Below are positions 1-9,445 of a stretch of DNA of 64,000 nt, in pieces. Position 1 is the stretch's first letter. Every line of letters starts with the position of its first letter. Made by a program: the position numbers and the translations under genes. The notes beneath the pieces are model-generated. The model made no database searches. It was not told the origin of the DNA and worked only from the letters and a program-made list of their open reading frames with translations. Origin of the DNA: Nodosilinea sp. P-1105. Its GTDB lineage: Bacteria; Cyanobacteriota; Cyanobacteriia; Phormidesmidales; Phormidesmidaceae. The DNA lies in contig NZ_SMDQ01000005.1 in the NCBI RefSeq assembly GCF_012911975.1, positions 85,183 to 149,182 of the forward strand, read 5' to 3'.

Positions 1-2742
1 TTTGCTCGGCGGCTGAACGAAGCATTACAAATTCAAGGCAAAACCACTTGGTTTGACCAAGAGAGTATCGCTTCTGGGGCTGATTTTCAACGAGAAATTC
101 ATCGAGGTATTGAAACCAGTCATAACATCCTGTTTATTCTATCGCCTGCCTCAGTGACTTCCCCCTACTGTGATGATGAGGTCACCTATGCCGAAACCTT
201 GGGAAAACGGATTTTAACCATCCTGCGCCACGAAATTAATCCCAAAGATTTACACCGGGTGCTACGACCGATTCAGTGGATCGACTTCCGAGCCCAGCAC
301 ACCGATTTTAAGGACAGCTTCTGTGAATTGCTGCGGGTCTTGGACACAGATCGCCAGTATCTAGAGGCTCATACTCAGTTATCACTTAAGGCTTTAGAAT
401 GGAACGCCCAGAACCGCGATGGAGGGCATCTGCTGCGAGGGAAAACCTTAGAGAAAGCAGAAGCTTGGCTAGCCCAGGCCCAGCAAAAATCCCCGCATCC
501 TACAGCACTCCATCGAGAATATATACAGTTGAGCCGTGCCAAGACCCGAGCTGACAAACTGAAAGGTTGGGCTATGGCAGGAGCTTTGGCAAGCTCATCA
601 ATAATTGTTCTAAGCTCGCTACTATTTTCTTTCCGAATGATGCAACGAGCTCAGGATGGGTTGGCTTTCTCTATTGAAACATTGGGCCTAGTGGGCGATC
701 AGACTTATGAAAGAAATCCAGACTCTATTCAAAACTGGCTGAATAGCCTTAAAGCAGCTAGCTACCTAGGAGATCTGTGGTCGCACAGAGAAGACTACCC
801 GCAACTCAAAGCCCACGTCATGGGTGCATTGACCCGTAGCTTAAACACGGTAACTGAGCATAATATTCTTACGGGACACCACGACTTGGTAACAGCAGCC
901 GCCTTTAGCCCAGATGGCGAGTGGCTAGTTTCTAGCAGTGGAGATGGCAATGTTAAGTTGTGGCAGCCTGATGGGCAGGAAACCCCCTTCCTGCCTGAAC
1001 AAACAGACCACGTAATGGATGCAACTTTTAGTCCTGATGGGCAGTGGTTAGCCACCGCTGGTTGGGATGGCACCGCTAAAATCTGGCCCTTTGATGCAGA
1101 AGATCCCCAAGTGGTTCAAGAGCCTGCGGTTATTCTCGAGGGGCACACCGCCGGTATTGATAGTTTGGCCTTTAGCTATGATAGCCAGTTTATTGCCACC
1201 GCTAGTCGAGATGGTACTGCTACTGTCTGGACAATGACAGGGCAGCCAGTTGTCTCGCTTCAAAGTCATGATCACGAGGTGCGAGACGTAGCATTTAGCC
1301 CAGACAACCAATGGATTGCTACCGCTAGTGCAGATCATTCAGCTAAGCTTTGGACGATTGATGGTCAGGAAGTCATAACCCTAGAGGGCCATCAGGATAG
1401 GGTATTTGCGATCGCATTTCATCCCGACCAACCACTGATTGCCACCGCTAGCGGCGACGGTACTGTTAGGCTTTGGCGATTTGATGGTCAAGTTGTGCAA
1501 GTTATTTCAGTAGAGCCAGAAGTCAATCTTTATGATGTGGCCTTCAGCCCTAATAGCCAAAATTTGGTAATAGCCAGTGCAGATAATCTGATCTATAAAT
1601 ACAACTTAAATGGGCAACGCTTAAGAATTTTTAATGGCCATGAAGGTGAAGTCAATAAAATCAGTTTTCATCCCGATGGAGACCTACTGGCTTCTGCAAG
1701 TGATGATTTTACTGTTCGACTTTGGTTGCAAAACACTAACATTTCCTTGGCAGAGAACGAAAGAATTTATAAGCTGGCCATCGACCCCATTGAAGACTCA
1801 TTCGCTGTAGTTGGTAGTAATGGTTTAGTCGGCACTTTCCAGCGATCGACCCAGCAACGATTTAATCCTGATCTTTTTGTCAGCCATGTTAATGCTGTAG
1901 ACTTCAGCCCTGAAGGTGATCTTTGGATAGCTGGACAAACTTCGATTGACAGCGAACATAGTGATAACAAGTATCTGATCTCAAGTTTCAATTCCCATGG
2001 CGCCATCCTAAAACAACTCGCAGTTGATCACCAAGGCCATATATCTGACCTAAAAGTTAGTCCTGACAATCAATGGATAATGACAGCCAGTTTTGATAAC
2101 ACAATCAGACTACTAAATCTAAAAAACTTAGCAGAGCATCATTTTGAAAATGATTCTCCTATTTTTAGAGCGAACTGGTTTGACAATTCTGTTAGCTTTA
2201 TCACCGCAGACTCAGGTGGGATGATAAAACTGTGGGCTCTCGATGTTGGAGTTCATCAATCTGTGAAAGCTCATGATCATGAAGCTAGAAATGTGATCCT
2301 AAATCTAGCGCAGACAAAAATTGCTACTAGCGGATCCGATGGAGTTATTAAGATTTGGAGAATAGAAAATTCCGATCAAGAACTCAAAAAAATAATAGAT
2401 AAACCGATTTTAGAGTTTTCAGCCTCTGCACAAGCAATCTGGGGATTGGCATTTAGCCCTGATGGCCAATCCCTGGCTACAAGTGGCGACGATGGCTTTA
2501 TTCGCATTTGGGATTTAGACGGCAATCTGCTGCTCTCATGGATGGCACATAGCGATGCTATTAACGATATTTACTTTAGCCAAGATGGTACCTGGTTGTT
2601 CTCTGTAGGATCAGATGGCTATGGCAGAAAATGGCTATTCCAGCCAGACTTACCAAGCTTAATTCAAGCAGGGTGTGAACGTACGGTAACCTTTCGAGCC
2701 ATTGATCCAGATGATGCAATTGATACTATTTGTAGCAACTAG
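1..2742 (+). CDS. TIR-transmembrane-WD40 repeat protein (5' partial)
   Basis: The reading frame is open from base 1, so the gene begins outside the window; the GTG at 154 lies inside the TIR domain and is not a credible start. The first ~85 visible residues look like a TIR domain: WFDQESIASGADF, then REIHRGI with the Glu where catalytic TIR NADases have theirs, then the hydrophobic strand ILFILSPASV. A spacer follows, then one membrane helix encoded around 560-640, then about 14 WD40-like repeats (roughly 870-2700) that could form two seven-bladed propellers. In known families TIR domains cleave NAD+ or make signalling nucleotides and WD40 propellers sense partners. Here that suggests a membrane-anchored, stimulus-gated NADase (inference). 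A cysteine protease gene follows 49 bp downstream on the same strand, probably co-transcribed. Middle repeats (about 1740-2300) are degenerate and more AT-rich than the first ones. Confidence 0.85.
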   Translation, partial: FARRLNEALQIQGKTTWFDQESIASGADFQREIHRGIETSHNILFILSPASVTSPYCDDEVTYAETLGKRILTILRHEINPKDLHRVLRPIQWIDFRAQHTDFKDSFCELLRVLDTDRQYLEAHTQLSLKALEWNAQNRDGGHLLRGKTLEKAEAWLAQAQQKSPHPTALHREYIQLSRAKTRADKLKGWAMAGALASSSIIVLSSLLFSFRMMQRAQDGLAFSIETLGLVGDQTYERNPDSIQNWLNSLKAASYLGDLWSHREDYPQLKAHVMGALTRSLNTVTEHNILTGHHDLVTAAAFSPDGEWLVSSSGDGNVKLWQPDGQETPFLPEQTDHVMDATFSPDGQWLATAGWDGTAKIWPFDAEDPQVVQEPAVILEGHTAGIDSLAFSYDSQFIATASRDGTATVWTMTGQPVVSLQSHDHEVRDVAFSPDNQWIATASADHSAKLWTIDGQEVITLEGHQDRVFAIAFHPDQPLIATASGDGTVRLWRFDGQVVQVISVEPEVNLYDVAFSPNSQNLVIASADNLIYKYNLNGQRLRIFNGHEGEVNKISFHPDGDLLASASDDFTVRLWLQNTNISLAENERIYKLAIDPIEDSFAVVGSNGLVGTFQRSTQQRFNPDLFVSHVNAVDFSPEGDLWIAGQTSIDSEHSDNKYLISSFNSHGAILKQLAVDHQGHISDLKVSPDNQWIMTASFDNTIRLLNLKNLAEHHFENDSPIFRANWFDNSVSFITADSGGMIKLWALDVGVHQSVKAHDHEARNVILNLAQTKIATSGSDGVIKIWRIENSDQELKKIIDKPILEFSASAQAIWGLAFSPDGQSLATSGDDGFIRIWDLDGNLLLSWMAHSDAINDIYFSQDGTWLFSVGSDGYGRKWLFQPDLPSLIQAGCERTVTFRAIDPDDAIDTICSN

Positions 2743-2791
2743 CGATCTCTAGGTACCTGGGTGAGTGCAATAACGTATTTGAGGTAGTCCC

Positions 2792-4747
2792 ATGACAAGT
2801 GAATTTGGCAATATTTTTCTCGATCATCCCGATGAGCGAGATTATTCTATCCAAAAATTAGTGGATACGGCAGGTGTTAGAATTATTGATTCTTTGGACC
2901 GTCAACAAGCCAATATCATCGGCTGGTTAACTGAGATAGCATTGACTCGGGGAGAAGAAAATCTATCACAAGATTTAATTGATCTACAAAGAAAGCTTAA
3001 TCAACACTATCAATCAACCATCGTCTTGGCAAAAGCTAAGATCGAAAATTTTAGCGAAGTTTTTTCAATAGCTGATCACTACGACAAAGACAAAGACAAT
3101 AAACCCATTTTAACCATCCCAATTAGTTATGTAAAATCTTTTTGTCGAATAGCTTTTCCAGAAATATATCAGGACTGGTATTTTCTGGAAGCAAAACTTA
3201 TCAAAATGAGTGATAAAGATTCGCAAGATCATCAGGACTATCAACAACGTCTCGACAAAATTAAAGAGTCTGTTTATCCTTTGGTAGAGCTATCTGTTCT
3301 TTTGACCTCCCCAATCAACAAGTTCAATTCTCATAGAAAAAATCTTGAGATTTTAATAAATAACTTGAAAGTAGCTATTTCTTTAGCTACACAAGATAAA
3401 TTGAGAAAGCTTTCTTTTCGAAATGTTGAAAATCTAAAAAATTTTGATAAAGAAGGTGTTCTTGATAATTTTTGTCGAGCGGCTGACGATGCTCCCCTTA
3501 AATTTGTTTATCTGAATCAACTAGATAGAATATATGATCAAATTTGGCTATTTATTTGTCAATGCTTTAGAAAAGCAGGTATGCTGTTTTTGACGCAGCA
3601 GAAAAGTGTGATATTTGAAATTTCTCCTGTCATTGAATCTTTATCTGATGACGTTCAAGTCGAGCGTATTTGTCAAAGTATATCAAATTTTATTATCAAA
3701 AGTCTAATTCAATCAGGTCGAAGTTCTGAATCAAATACTGGTACTATAGTTCAGTTGACCTTATCTCAGGAACTGATCTCTAAAAACAATAAAGAATCAG
3801 AAAATGTTCCAAGATCTACAAGGCGAGATAGAAGCCAAGAAATCTGGATGCCAATTATTCGAAGTTATCTTAGTGATCAACCATCTTTTAGTGCATCTGA
3901 CAGTACATCAGTTATTAGCATAAAACTTCCAGGTTGGGTTGATCTTACTCCCTGGTGTCCTCCGATTGATCATCAAGGAAGTCTGCGCTCTTGCTCAGCT
4001 CATGCCATTCTTGCTCTAGTGGAATATTTCCAGAATCGTAGCACCAAAAGCTACCACAAACTATCGCGGTTATTTTTACACCAGGTGACTCAGAACCTCA
4101 TGGGTATCTCTGGCAATGTTGGGACCTCCTTGCGAGAAACTGCAAAAGCCATGGTGTTATTTGGGTCGCCACCAGAGCAATACTGGCCCTATGATGAAGA
4201 AAAGTTGGGGGTGAAACCTGATAGCTTTTGCTTCGCCTATGCCAAAAACTACCAAGCATTGAAGTATTTTAGGTTGGATACTGTTGATCAGGGCGATATT
4301 CGCTGTAGCAGAAAGACATTGCTGTGGCAAATTAAGGCAATGTTGGTGGCGGGTTTTCCCTGTGCTTTTGGGTTTACTCTTTACCAGAGTACTAATTTTG
4401 AAATCTTAGATGATGGTACAATTCCTCTGCCATGCGATTCATATTTAGATGGGGGTGGTCACGCTGTGGTAGCGGTAGGCTATTCAGATTTCCATCAGGT
4501 TATCTACGCCAACGGAGAGCCGGTTGAAGACAGCGTCTCCCAGGGGGCTCTGCTTATTCGTAACTGTTTAGGGGAAGATTGGGGTGATCACGGCTATGGC
4601 TGGTTACCCTATGAATATGTGCTTCGGGGTTTGACGTTTGACTGGTGGTGTCTAGTCAAAGCAGAGTGGATGAATACAGGCCAATTTGGCATTGGCCAGG
4701 ATTTACCAGGAGGAGTCACGCCCGGTGTAGTCAATACCAAGCCTTAG
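2792..4747 (+). CDS. Papain-like (C1 family) cysteine protease with a novel N-terminal region
   Basis: 651 residues. The C-terminal ~270 residues carry the papain-fold signature: oxyanion Gln395 and nucleophile Cys401 in DHQGSLRSCSAHA, His557 in GGGHAVVAVGYSD, and Asn591 in the RNCLGEDWG block that corresponds to the papain NSWG motif. All four catalytic positions are therefore present. The first ~370 residues are Lys/Asp/Ile-rich and predicted mostly helical, and I recognise no domain there apart from a DHPDERDYSI stretch near the N-terminus. No signal peptide is visible, so it should act in the cytoplasm or at the membrane. It starts 49 bp after the TIR-WD40 gene on the same strand. The N-terminal coding part is clearly AT-richer than the protease part, which suggests a mosaic gene. 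The substrate is unknown; activation by, or of, the TIR protein is inference. Confidence 0.85.
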   Translation: MTSEFGNIFLDHPDERDYSIQKLVDTAGVRIIDSLDRQQANIIGWLTEIALTRGEENLSQDLIDLQRKLNQHYQSTIVLAKAKIENFSEVFSIADHYDKDKDNKPILTIPISYVKSFCRIAFPEIYQDWYFLEAKLIKMSDKDSQDHQDYQQRLDKIKESVYPLVELSVLLTSPINKFNSHRKNLEILINNLKVAISLATQDKLRKLSFRNVENLKNFDKEGVLDNFCRAADDAPLKFVYLNQLDRIYDQIWLFICQCFRKAGMLFLTQQKSVIFEISPVIESLSDDVQVERICQSISNFIIKSLIQSGRSSESNTGTIVQLTLSQELISKNNKESENVPRSTRRDRSQEIWMPIIRSYLSDQPSFSASDSTSVISIKLPGWVDLTPWCPPIDHQGSLRSCSAHAILALVEYFQNRSTKSYHKLSRLFLHQVTQNLMGISGNVGTSLRETAKAMVLFGSPPEQYWPYDEEKLGVKPDSFCFAYAKNYQALKYFRLDTVDQGDIRCSRKTLLWQIKAMLVAGFPCAFGFTLYQSTNFEILDDGTIPLPCDSYLDGGGHAVVAVGYSDFHQVIYANGEPVEDSVSQGALLIRNCLGEDWGDHGYGWLPYEYVLRGLTFDWWCLVKAEWMNTGQFGIGQDLPGGVTPGVVNTKP

Positions 4748-4830
4748 CATGAATTTGCTTACAGTTTGATTGGACTGTGCTATTCTAATCCACTCGCTCA
4801 GGCCCAAGAATATCAGGGCTACCCCGTCAC

Positions 4831-7800
4831 TTATGTTTCCATTGCCCCTTGGTCAATCAGGGCAGCCCGCTGCAAGGGGGACAGATTCACCGCCCTGGAA
4901 ATTTTCATATTGGTATAGAGCTGTTCGGGACGCAGGCGTTTTAACTCTCCAGTGGGCAGCCGCCAGAGACCAATGGTTTCATCTTGGGAACCGCTGGCCA
5001 GGTGCTTGCCATCGGGGGCGAAGGCGACCGATCGCACCCAATTGTGATGGCCTTGCAGCACCTGTCGACAGCGTTCCGCTGGCCAATCCCATAGGCGCAC
5101 CGTCTGATCGCTGCTGCCGCTGGCCAGGGTTTGGCCATCGGGGCTGAAGGTCAGCGATCGCACCCAACCCTGATGCCCCCGACATACCAGGGGGTTGGTG
5201 CCGCTGGGTAAATGCCAGAGGCGAATGGTGTGGTCACTGCTGCCGCTGGCTAGCCATTGCCCATCGGGGCTGAAGCTGACGGTCTGTACCCAGCCTTGGT
5301 GGCCGCGATATACCTGTCGACAGCGACCCGTGGCCACATCCCAGAGCCGCACCGTAGCGTCATCGCTGCTGCTAGCCAGGGTCTGCCCATCGGGGCTAAA
5401 CGCCACACACCAGATGCGGCCCTGGTGACCGGTGAGTGGGCGACTATGCCCCGTGTCTATCGCCCACAGGCGGAGGGTGTGATCACAACTGCCGCTGGCC
5501 AGGGTTTGGCCGTTGGGGCTAAAGGCAATCGACTGCACCCAGCTGTGGTGGCCAGATAGCACCCGGATACAATCGCCCGTCGCCACGTCCCATAGGCGAA
5601 TCGCCCACCAGGGGGAGTGTAGTTGGTCATCGCTACCGCTGGCGAGTACTCGCCCATCGGGGCTAAAGGCAATACACCAGACCCAGTTGGTGTGCCCCCG
5701 CAGTACCTGATGGCAGCGGCCCGTTTCCACCTGCCACAGGCGAATCATCTGGTCGCTGTGGGCACTGGCTAACAGCTGCCCGTTGGGGCTAAAGCTGACC
5801 CCATGCACCCGACTGGCATGGCCTTTCAGGGTGCGGTAACACTGCCCAGAGGCCACTTGCCAAAATTTGACCGCGTGATCATTGCCGCCGCTGATCAGGG
5901 TTTGGCCATCGGGACTAAAGGCCAGGGCGCAGACTCGATTGACGTGGCCGTTGAGGGTCTGATGGCGGCCATCCTTCAGTTGCCAAAGCATGATCGCATG
6001 GTCGCTGCCACAGCTAGCCAACCGCTCACCGCTGGGGTCGAAGGCCACCGCTAAGATCCAGTTGCCGTGACCTTTTAGGGTGCCGAGACAGTGACCCGTG
6101 ACTATGTCCCAAAGGCGCAGGGTGCGATCGCAGCTGCCGCTGGCCAACTGCCTGCCATCAGGGCTAAAGGCGAGGGCATCAATGCGCTGGTGGTGACCGT
6201 GCAGCTGCCGCAGCAAGCGCCCCGTCGGCACATCCCACAGGCGCACGGTATGATCATCTCCAGCGGAAGCCAGGATGGCCTGGTTTGGGTGTTGGTTTGG
6301 GGTCTGGTTTGGGTTAAAGCTTACCGCTCGGACCGCCTGGTGATGCCCCCGCAGCTCTAACGGTGCTGTGGAGGGGCGGTGGCCCGCCGATAGCGACCAC
6401 AATCGCACCACACCATCACTACCGCCGCTGGCTAACCACTGGCCATCGGCACTAAAGGCCACTGTAAACACCCAGTCTTGATGGCTGTCTAGACACTCAC
6501 ACTCGCCTGTGGGCAGCGACCATAACCGCACGCTGTGATCATCACCGCCGCTGGCCAGGTAGCCGCCATCGGGGCTAAAGGCCAGGGTCCAAACTCGACC
6601 GGCATGACCGGCTAGGGTTTGCAGGGGCTGGTTGGATTCACTTTGCCATAGGGTCACACGGCCATCGGCAGTGCCGGTGGCAAAGTGTCGACCATCGGAG
6701 CTGAAGGCCAAAGCCAGAACGTTGCCCAGCTGCTGGGTGAACACACACTGGTGAAACTGGCTGCCTTCAAAGGTTGCCTCCGGTAAGGGCACCCCTTGCA
6801 GATAGGCCTGGCGAATGACTAGGTGGGAGCCATCTAGCCCCCGCAGGGAGACGCCGCAGTGGCAGAGTAGGTTAATCACATTGCCAGCCGTGTAGCCTAC
6901 GGCGGTGGCACTTTGATGTTGCTGCGATCGCAGCAACTGCTGGCCCTGCTGTACTATCTCCTCTGGGCTGCGAGTTACCTGGAGCCGCTGGAGGAGGGGC
7001 CTCAAAATCAAACGAATTTGGGTTTGGCGCACATGGTCCTTGGCCGTCGCCTGGATCAGGGTGTGGGTGCGTAAGAGCTGAGGAGACTGCTGCTCGATCT
7101 CTTCATAGACGCGATCGATCAGTCGCGTTAGCAGGTAGTCCACCACCACAGGCTGAAGGGTAAAGCGGGCCTGGTTGCGCTCCAATAGGGAGCGTCGATG
7201 CAGGGACTCCAGGGCCTCCAGCAGTTGGTTCGTTGTCACCCCATCAATCAGGTAAGCGCGCAGGTCCTGCAAGGTGAGGGGGGCCTGATGAAGCGCCAAC
7301 CCATAGATTAGGGTTTCCTCCAGCGGCGATAGCCGATCACACTGCTGCGCTAGTAGGTTTCGAATATCGCCAAAAACCACCACCTCTTCCCGTAAGAAGG
7401 CGGCCACGCTGCCCTCGAATAAATTGGCAATGGTGGTCGCCACAATTTTGAGGGCCAGGGGATTGCCGCCGTAGCGTTGGGTGAGGGCAGCCCAATCCTG
7501 GGGTGACCCGGAAAAGTTCCCCTTTTGGGCCAGGAGCAATTGGGCCTCAGGCGGGTTGAGCCCTGACAGACAATGGGAGCGCACCGGCAACTGCGGCCCC
7601 TCCAGGCGGGCGATTTCCCTGGGCTTTTCCCGACTGGTGAGCATCACTGTGCTGCGGGAGGGCACTTCGCCCAAGGCCTGAAAACAGGCCCCATACGCCT
7701 CATATCCCGGACGATAGCGACAGGGCGTCCCTTCGGCCAAAATCGTCTCAACATTGTCTAGCACAATCAGACAGCGATGGGTTTTGAGCTGCGCCAGCAG

Positions 7801-8427
7801 GCTAGAGATCTGCGCCTGGCAGCCTGGCTGGTGAGTGGGTTGACCAAGCACTTGCAGTAGATCAGCCAGCAAATCTGACAGCGGTGGGGCCTGACGCAGC
7901 GATCGCCAGATTACGTAGTTGAAATGGGGCTGGAGTTCCCGGGCCAACTTCACTGATAGGGCCGATTTGCCGAGGCCGCCCATGCCTAAGAGGGCCACCA
8001 GACGACAGGGAGAATCTTTAATGATCCAGGCGGTCAGTCGTCGTAAATCTTGTTGGCGGCCATAGAAGCCACTGATGTCAATGGCCTCTCCCCAATCCAC
8101 CACAGCCGCCGCCGCTGGCTGCTCAGCCCCTGCCTCTGACGCTGGCGTCGGGGTCGTCAGCCGCCACTGCCGCTCTAGGGCAGAGCGCAGGTTGGTCTTA
8201 TTCACCTTTTCCTGCAGCAGGTCCGACAGCAGCCGCCAAAGCTCTGGCCCAACGTCGTACTTGAGATAGCTCTCTGAGTAGCCACAGACTTGGGCAATCT
8301 GTCGATAGCTTGAGCGCTGGGAATTCCAGAGCGATCGCAGCAGCGATCGCTGCAGGTCATTTAAGCGAACGCCTTTCTTTTCCCAAACGAGAACGTCGAC
8401 AATCTGCAGGGCTTGATCGCAGTCCAT
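4831..8427 (-). CDS. STAND regulator: N-terminal HTH-like domain, NB-ARC ATPase, 14 WD40 repeats
   Basis: 1198 residues. Residues 1-90 resemble the HTH-like N-terminal domain seen on many cyanobacterial NB-ARC/WD40 proteins (RQIAQVCGYSESYLKYDVG). An NB-ARC type P-loop ATPase follows, with Walker A GMGGLGKS at 148-155 and Walker B CLIVLDNVE. After a winged-helix and helical linker there is a short stretch resembling pentapeptide repeats (LRGLDGSHLVIRQAYLQG). Fourteen WD40 units then run to the C-terminus, fitting two seven-bladed propellers. Proteins of this kind are ATP switches in which the propeller is the sensor and the N-terminal domain recruits an effector; no enzymatic effector is visible here. 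The WD units are very alike at DNA level, a sign of recent expansion or gene conversion. The gene converges on the protease gene with an 83-bp gap. The eighth unit has a short insertion (DDQLHSPWW). Confidence 0.88.
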   Translation of the reverse strand: MDCDQALQIVDVLVWEKKGVRLNDLQRSLLRSLWNSQRSSYRQIAQVCGYSESYLKYDVGPELWRLLSDLLQEKVNKTNLRSALERQWRLTTPTPASEAGAEQPAAAAVVDWGEAIDISGFYGRQQDLRRLTAWIIKDSPCRLVALLGMGGLGKSALSVKLARELQPHFNYVIWRSLRQAPPLSDLLADLLQVLGQPTHQPGCQAQISSLLAQLKTHRCLIVLDNVETILAEGTPCRYRPGYEAYGACFQALGEVPSRSTVMLTSREKPREIARLEGPQLPVRSHCLSGLNPPEAQLLLAQKGNFSGSPQDWAALTQRYGGNPLALKIVATTIANLFEGSVAAFLREEVVVFGDIRNLLAQQCDRLSPLEETLIYGLALHQAPLTLQDLRAYLIDGVTTNQLLEALESLHRRSLLERNQARFTLQPVVVDYLLTRLIDRVYEEIEQQSPQLLRTHTLIQATAKDHVRQTQIRLILRPLLQRLQVTRSPEEIVQQGQQLLRSQQHQSATAVGYTAGNVINLLCHCGVSLRGLDGSHLVIRQAYLQGVPLPEATFEGSQFHQCVFTQQLGNVLALAFSSDGRHFATGTADGRVTLWQSESNQPLQTLAGHAGRVWTLAFSPDGGYLASGGDDHSVRLWSLPTGECECLDSHQDWVFTVAFSADGQWLASGGSDGVVRLWSLSAGHRPSTAPLELRGHHQAVRAVSFNPNQTPNQHPNQAILASAGDDHTVRLWDVPTGRLLRQLHGHHQRIDALAFSPDGRQLASGSCDRTLRLWDIVTGHCLGTLKGHGNWILAVAFDPSGERLASCGSDHAIMLWQLKDGRHQTLNGHVNRVCALAFSPDGQTLISGGNDHAVKFWQVASGQCYRTLKGHASRVHGVSFSPNGQLLASAHSDQMIRLWQVETGRCHQVLRGHTNWVWCIAFSPDGRVLASGSDDQLHSPWWAIRLWDVATGDCIRVLSGHHSWVQSIAFSPNGQTLASGSCDHTLRLWAIDTGHSRPLTGHQGRIWCVAFSPDGQTLASSSDDATVRLWDVATGRCRQVYRGHQGWVQTVSFSPDGQWLASGSSDHTIRLWHLPSGTNPLVCRGHQGWVRSLTFSPDGQTLASGSSDQTVRLWDWPAERCRQVLQGHHNWVRSVAFAPDGKHLASGSQDETIGLWRLPTGELKRLRPEQLYTNMKISRAVNLSPLQRAALIDQGAMET

Positions 8428-8944
8428 CAGGGCAGTGAGAGATCAGGGCAGTGGTAAACCATAGATTACGGCCATGCTGATGTGGTTTCCGTTGGTGTTG
8501 AACATCGTCACCCCAAGGTTGGGGTTGATTGGGAAAAGTTGGGGCGATGGAACCAAAGGCTAATGCTGTAGCCAGGTTCGTATCAAGATTTACGTTTTTA
8601 TATGTTTAGGATGCTAGGTTACTGAACAACAAAGCTAATTCGATGACCAGGAATTCAGGGCTTAGTTCTTGGGTGTTTTCTGGAAAAGATTCTGTTGAGT
8701 GGTGGGCAGTGCCCGCCCTGCAGGCACTAATGAAGTTTCATGCTTGGGAATTCAGGGTTTAGTTCTTGGGTATTTCCTGAAGAAAGTTTTATTGAGTGGT
8801 GGGCAGTGCCCACCCTACAGGGGCTGCGATCGCTAGTTTTATGTGGGAGTATTCTTGCTGAGAAATCACGTTAGGCATCATGCCATTTGATCCAAAAATT
8901 ATTCTCCGATTGTTCCATTTCAGGATCTTTAAGTGAGGTGAGTT
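8428..8944. other. Gene-free, repeat-containing spacer
   Basis: 517 bp between the STAND gene and the small membrane peptide gene. It holds the promoter side of the STAND gene and the two-copy direct repeat listed separately. I see no coding potential in the rest. Confidence 0.5.
8651..8822. repeat. Two direct copies (~74 bp, 97-bp period), each ending in a GGTGGGCA/TGCCC palindrome
   Basis: Copy 1 is 8651-8724 and copy 2 is 8748-8822. Both begin GAATTCAGGG and end GTGGGCAGTGCCC followed by CGCC or ACCC. They differ at scattered positions, so they are an old duplication. The palindromic tail resembles the unit that forms the 41-bp tandem array at 25992 and also appears near 9226. Confidence 0.75.
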
Positions 8945-9073
8945 ATGTCTGAGTTTCAGCTGGCTATTTTGATTTTTGCCATTGGTGGGATCGTTACCTT
9001 TGCCACGTTGATTATGATTCTTAAGGGCCATTTTTACTGGCGGGGGAGAGATCCGTTTGACACTAAAATCTGA
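8945..9073 (+). CDS. Small single-span membrane peptide (42 aa)
   Basis: ATG at 8945, preceded by a purine-rich AGTGAGGTGAG Shine-Dalgarno-like stretch, opens a 42-codon frame ending TGA at 9073. The peptide has a ~23-residue hydrophobic helix (roughly residues 5-26) followed by a short basic and aromatic tail (KGHFYWRGRDPF). The positive-inside rule would place that tail in the cytoplasm. I do not recognise the family. It lies upstream of the symporter gene, and a second small membrane protein lies just downstream of that gene. It is too short for ordinary ORF calling. Support is the RBS, the clean membrane topology and its position. Confidence 0.55.
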   Translation: MSEFQLAILIFAIGGIVTFATLIMILKGHFYWRGRDPFDTKI

Positions 9074-9146
9074 TGCAGAGGGCAGAAGGCAGAAAAGAGA
9101 TGTCCCGGACGATAGTGCTGTTGACAGAAAGCTGATGCGTTAGGTT

Positions 9147-9202
9147 CTAGTACTCTGAGGCATAAGTCGGCCCACCATTCCTTAAACCTGATACCTGACA
9201 CC
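9147..9202 (+). repeat. Dispersed ~56-bp intergenic element, copy 1
   Basis: Starts CTAGTACTCTGAGGCATAAG and ends in CTGACACC. Related copies lie at 43348-43415 (reverse), 45205-45250 (forward) and 55504-55566 (reverse). All are intergenic. It lies in the 371-bp gap before the symporter gene, where nothing else is evident beyond a GTGGGCTCTGCCCACC palindrome near 9226. Confidence 0.65.
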
Positions 9203-9445
9203 CTCAGCAACTGTGTTTTAGTTGTAGGGTGGGCTCTGCCCACCAGTCCCAGGAAACTCCGTCACCGCATTTCTTTCTGTCCTGTTAAAGAGTAACGACG
9301 TTCGCCAATCGCTGGGATCTTTGTCGGTGTTCTAGTCAGTCTGCCTTAGAAATAGTAGAACTATCACCACTGTCGAGGACTAGAGAATAGTTGTCAGAGC
9401 AAGATAAATTCACACTTTGCATTTACATTTTAGGAGATAGAGAAA

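Noticed and set aside
4770..6360. Several open frames on the plus strand opposite the WD40 gene, some over 100 codons
   Set aside because: They are antisense shadows of the repeated WD40 units and have no ribosome site or recognisable domain.
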